Part shown: positions 6,487-8,463 of the stretch, piece by piece
Layout of the letters: the number at the start of each line of letters is the position of its first letter
Numbering within the stretch: the stretch's first letter is position 1
Source: Syntrophomonadaceae bacterium
Lineage (GTDB): Bacteria; Bacillota_D; Dethiobacteria; DTU022
Length of the DNA: 8,463 bases
Assembly: GCA_003551865.1 (NCBI GenBank)
Contig: PUNU01000230.1
Location: 1-8,463 of the forward strand
Direction: 5' to 3'
Position numbers and translations under genes: made by a program
Notes under the pieces: generated by a model
Told to the model about the DNA's origin: nothing
The model's database searches: none
Seen by the model: only the letters and a program-made list of their open reading frames with translations

Positions 6487-7638
6487 ATGGTAAAAAGGAT
6501 TGCGGTGATGGGTTCCACCGGTTCTATCGGCCGGCAGGCCTTAGAAGTGATCGAACACCTGGGGCTCGGTTACCAGGTGGTGGCCCTTGCCGCGGGAAGC
6601 AGTGTTGAACTGCTGGCCGAGCAGGCCTGGCGTTTTAAACCCGAACTGGCGGTGCTTGACGAGGAGGAAGCGGCGGCCGCGTTGGCCGCCCGGATTGAGG
6701 ATCTGCCCTGCCGAGTCGAGTCTGGGTCAGAGGGGCTTCATAATGCCGCCACCCTGCCTTCGGCGGACCTGGTGGTTATGGCCCAGGTCGGTTTCAGCGG
6801 CTTTACATCACTGGTAGACGCCCTGAAAGCAGGCAAAATCGTCGCCCTGGCCAACAAAGAGTCTCTGGTGATCGGAGGGGAGATCCTACAACACCTCGGC
6901 CTGCTGGACAGGGAGAGAATACTGCCGGTCGACAGCGAGCATTCAGCAATCTGGCAGTGTCTTGGCTCGAACTCCCCTGAGCGGGTGTCCAAAATATACC
7001 TTACCGCTTCCGGCGGCCCCTTTTATGGCTGCGAAAAGGAAGAGTTAAAGCGGGTTACCCCGGAAGACGCTTTAAAACATCCCAACTGGGAAATGGGCAG
7101 TAAAATTACCGTCGATTCGGCAACCATGATGAACAAAGGTCTTGAAGTAATTGAGGCCGGCTGGCTCTTTGGCCTGAAGCTGGAGCAGATCGAGGTAATT
7201 ATTCACCGTCAAAGTATTGTCCATTCTATGGTAGAATATATTGATGGGTCGATCATCGCCCAGCTGGGAGAGCCCGATATGCGCCTCCCGATCCAGTATG
7301 CTTTGACTTATCCGGAGCGGCTGGAAAGCAGGACGGAAAAATATAATCCGTTCGGACAAACTCTTACTTTTACGAGGCCGGACCGGGATAATTTTCCCTG
7401 TCTCGAACTGGCTTTCCGGGCTGCCCGGGAAGGCGGGACAATGCCCGCAGTACTGAACGGATCGAATGAGAGGGCGGTTAAATATTTCCTGGACGGGAGA
7501 ATTGGTTTTACCGCTATAGCGGAGCTCGTCGGACGGGTTATGGATGGCCACCACCTGCAAAAAAATCCGGATATCGAGGATGTAATAGAGGCGGACAGAT
7601 GGTCGCGCCGCGAAGCGGAAAAGATTATTGAGAGATAG
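6487..7638 (+). CDS. dxr: 1-deoxy-D-xylulose 5-phosphate reductoisomerase
   Basis: Dxr converts DXP to 2-C-methyl-D-erythritol 4-phosphate with NADPH and a divalent metal, the committed step of the MEP isoprenoid pathway and the target of fosmidomycin. The 383-residue cytosolic enzyme shows the NADPH loop GSTGSIG (9-15), ALANKESLV (120-128), the metal ligands in PVDSEHSAIWQ (147-157; Asp149, Glu151), SGGPF (175-179), HPNWEMGSKITVDSATMMNKGLEVIE (from 198; His198, Asn216, Lys217, Glu220), and GEPDMRLPIQYAL (261-273). All expected catalytic residues are present and the length is typical. ATG is preceded by GAGG (6477-6480) at 6 bases. It shows that this organism makes isoprenoids by the MEP route, supplying UppS. 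The downstream rseP starts 18 bases after the stop. Confidence 0.98.
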   Translation: MVKRIAVMGSTGSIGRQALEVIEHLGLGYQVVALAAGSSVELLAEQAWRFKPELAVLDEEEAAAALAARIEDLPCRVESGSEGLHNAATLPSADLVVMAQVGFSGFTSLVDALKAGKIVALANKESLVIGGEILQHLGLLDRERILPVDSEHSAIWQCLGSNSPERVSKIYLTASGGPFYGCEKEELKRVTPEDALKHPNWEMGSKITVDSATMMNKGLEVIEAGWLFGLKLEQIEVIIHRQSIVHSMVEYIDGSIIAQLGEPDMRLPIQYALTYPERLESRTEKYNPFGQTLTFTRPDRDNFPCLELAFRAAREGGTMPAVLNGSNERAVKYFLDGRIGFTAIAELVGRVMDGHHLQKNPDIEDVIEADRWSRREAEKIIER

Positions 7639-7656
7639 AAGGAAGGGTGAAGGAGA

Positions 7657-8463
7657 ATGCAAACTTTGATTGCCGCCGTATTTGTTTTTGGCCTGTTAAT
7701 TCTGGCCCATGAGCTGGGCCATTACATAGTAGCCCGTAAGACCGGGGTCAAGGTTTTGGAACTGGCCATAGGTTTCGGGCCGAAATTGTTCGGCTGGAGG
7801 AGGCAGGGTATCGACTATTCCCTGCGGATTATTCCCCTGGGCGGTTTTTGCCGCATGCTTGGCGAAGATCCGGAAGAAGCCGGGCAGGAAAACAGTTTCC
7901 CCCAAAAACCGCTTTCGGTCAGGGCCATGGTTCTGCTGGCCGGATCGGTAATGAACCTGGTCCTCGCCGTATTAGTATTTTTTACCATATTTTTCTTCCT
8001 GCTCGGCATCCCAAGCGATGAAGCCAGGGTCGGAGAAGTGGTAGATGATTCACCTGCCGAAGAGGTCGGCCTTGAAGCGGGTGATAGGATCAAGGAGATC
8101 GAGGGCGAATCGATCACCAGCTGGGAAGATGTAATAACGGCGATTTCGGCAAAGCCGGGTGAGGAACTGGAGTTAAAAATTGAGCGAAACGATACGGTTT
8201 TAAATTTCCGGGTTACGCCCGAGGAAGAACCCCAAACCGGGCGGGGCGTAATTGGCATAACCCAGAGCCTTGAGCGGTACAACTTTTTTTCTTCCATCAA
8301 GTTCAGTTTTTACCAGTTCGGCATGATTTTTGCCGCGATCTATCACACATTCTTCGGTGAGCTCCCGCTTGATGTGGCGGGCCCGGTAGGCATAGTGCAT
8401 TATATTGGGGAAGCGGCCCGGCTTGGCCTTGCCGACTTGTTGTTTTTAACCGGCCTGATCAGC
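7657..8463 (+). CDS. rseP: RIP metalloprotease RseP (site-2 protease), 3' end outside window
   Basis: RseP/RasP-type intramembrane zinc proteases cut membrane-anchored anti-sigma factors and leftover signal peptides. The open frame runs 269 codons from ATG to the window edge without a stop. A first membrane segment carries the active-site HELGH (18-22; His18, Glu19, His22). The family-typical block IIPLGGFCRMLGED (58-71) follows, then a second hydrophobic segment (about 90-117) and a PDZ domain from about 121 to 190 with VGEVVDDSPAEEVGLEAGDRI. The end reaches AGPVGIVHYIGEAA, the region just before the second motif that supplies the third zinc ligand, an LDG-type sequence expected slightly beyond the edge. 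The ribosome binding site GGAAGGG (7641-7647) is well spaced. The frame is intact as far as visible. Family members usually have 340-450 residues. Confidence 0.95.
   Translation, partial: MQTLIAAVFVFGLLILAHELGHYIVARKTGVKVLELAIGFGPKLFGWRRQGIDYSLRIIPLGGFCRMLGEDPEEAGQENSFPQKPLSVRAMVLLAGSVMNLVLAVLVFFTIFFFLLGIPSDEARVGEVVDDSPAEEVGLEAGDRIKEIEGESITSWEDVITAISAKPGEELELKIERNDTVLNFRVTPEEEPQTGRGVIGITQSLERYNFFSSIKFSFYQFGMIFAAIYHTFFGELPLDVAGPVGIVHYIGEAARLGLADLLFLTGLIS

Noticed and set aside
7072..7662. Minus-strand open frame of 196 codons antisense to dxr
   Set aside because: dxr is intact and certain on the plus strand. The antisense product has no recognisable motif.

Overview
This window is an ordinary but well-preserved stretch of chromosome from a Gram-positive bacterium, most likely a member of the Clostridia or a related Firmicutes lineage. 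The evidence is the gene order rpsB-tsf-pyrH-frr-uppS-cdsA-dxr-rseP on one strand, which is the classic Firmicutes arrangement. Strong AGGAGG-type ribosome binding sites, frequent TTG and GTG starts, a short-form EF-Ts and a divergent DUF1015 gene fit the same picture. GC content looks close to 50 percent by eye. Genus cannot be fixed from the sequence alone.

Layout. Positions 1-144 hold no gene but contain a long imperfect inverted repeat with GGGGACGGTTC arms, resembling the dispersed palindromes of clostridial genomes. From 1416 down to 145 on the minus strand lies a complete DUF1015-family gene of unknown function. The 217-base divergent intergenic region carries a good minus-strand promoter for that gene and a very good extended -10 promoter for rpsB, followed by a leader of about 100 nt that can form a hairpin. 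On the plus strand come rpsB (ribosomal protein S2, with an unusually long acidic tail) and tsf (EF-Ts, with a CCC-containing C-terminus), closed by a strong intrinsic terminator at 3301-3330. Then follow pyrH (UMP kinase) and frr (ribosome recycling factor), separated by only 2 bases. A 105-base spacer with two hairpins leads to uppS (undecaprenyl diphosphate synthase), cdsA (CDP-diglyceride synthetase), dxr (DXP reductoisomerase) and the first 269 codons of rseP (site-2 membrane protease), which runs off the right edge.

How the genes work together. rpsB, tsf and frr serve translation (ribosome assembly, EF-Tu recycling, ribosome recycling). pyrH supplies UDP for nucleic acid and envelope precursors. 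dxr starts the committed MEP pathway, which yields the IPP that UppS polymerises into the lipid carrier for peptidoglycan. CdsA makes CDP-diacylglycerol for phospholipids. RseP is a membrane protease tied to envelope stress and clearance of signal-peptide remnants. The cluster therefore joins protein synthesis to envelope lipid synthesis.

I looked for an undescribed system and did not find one. The points worth a second look are protein tails (S2, EF-Ts), several RNA hairpins at gene boundaries, the palindromic repeat at the left edge, and the uncharacterised DUF1015 protein with its DGHHRY motif.
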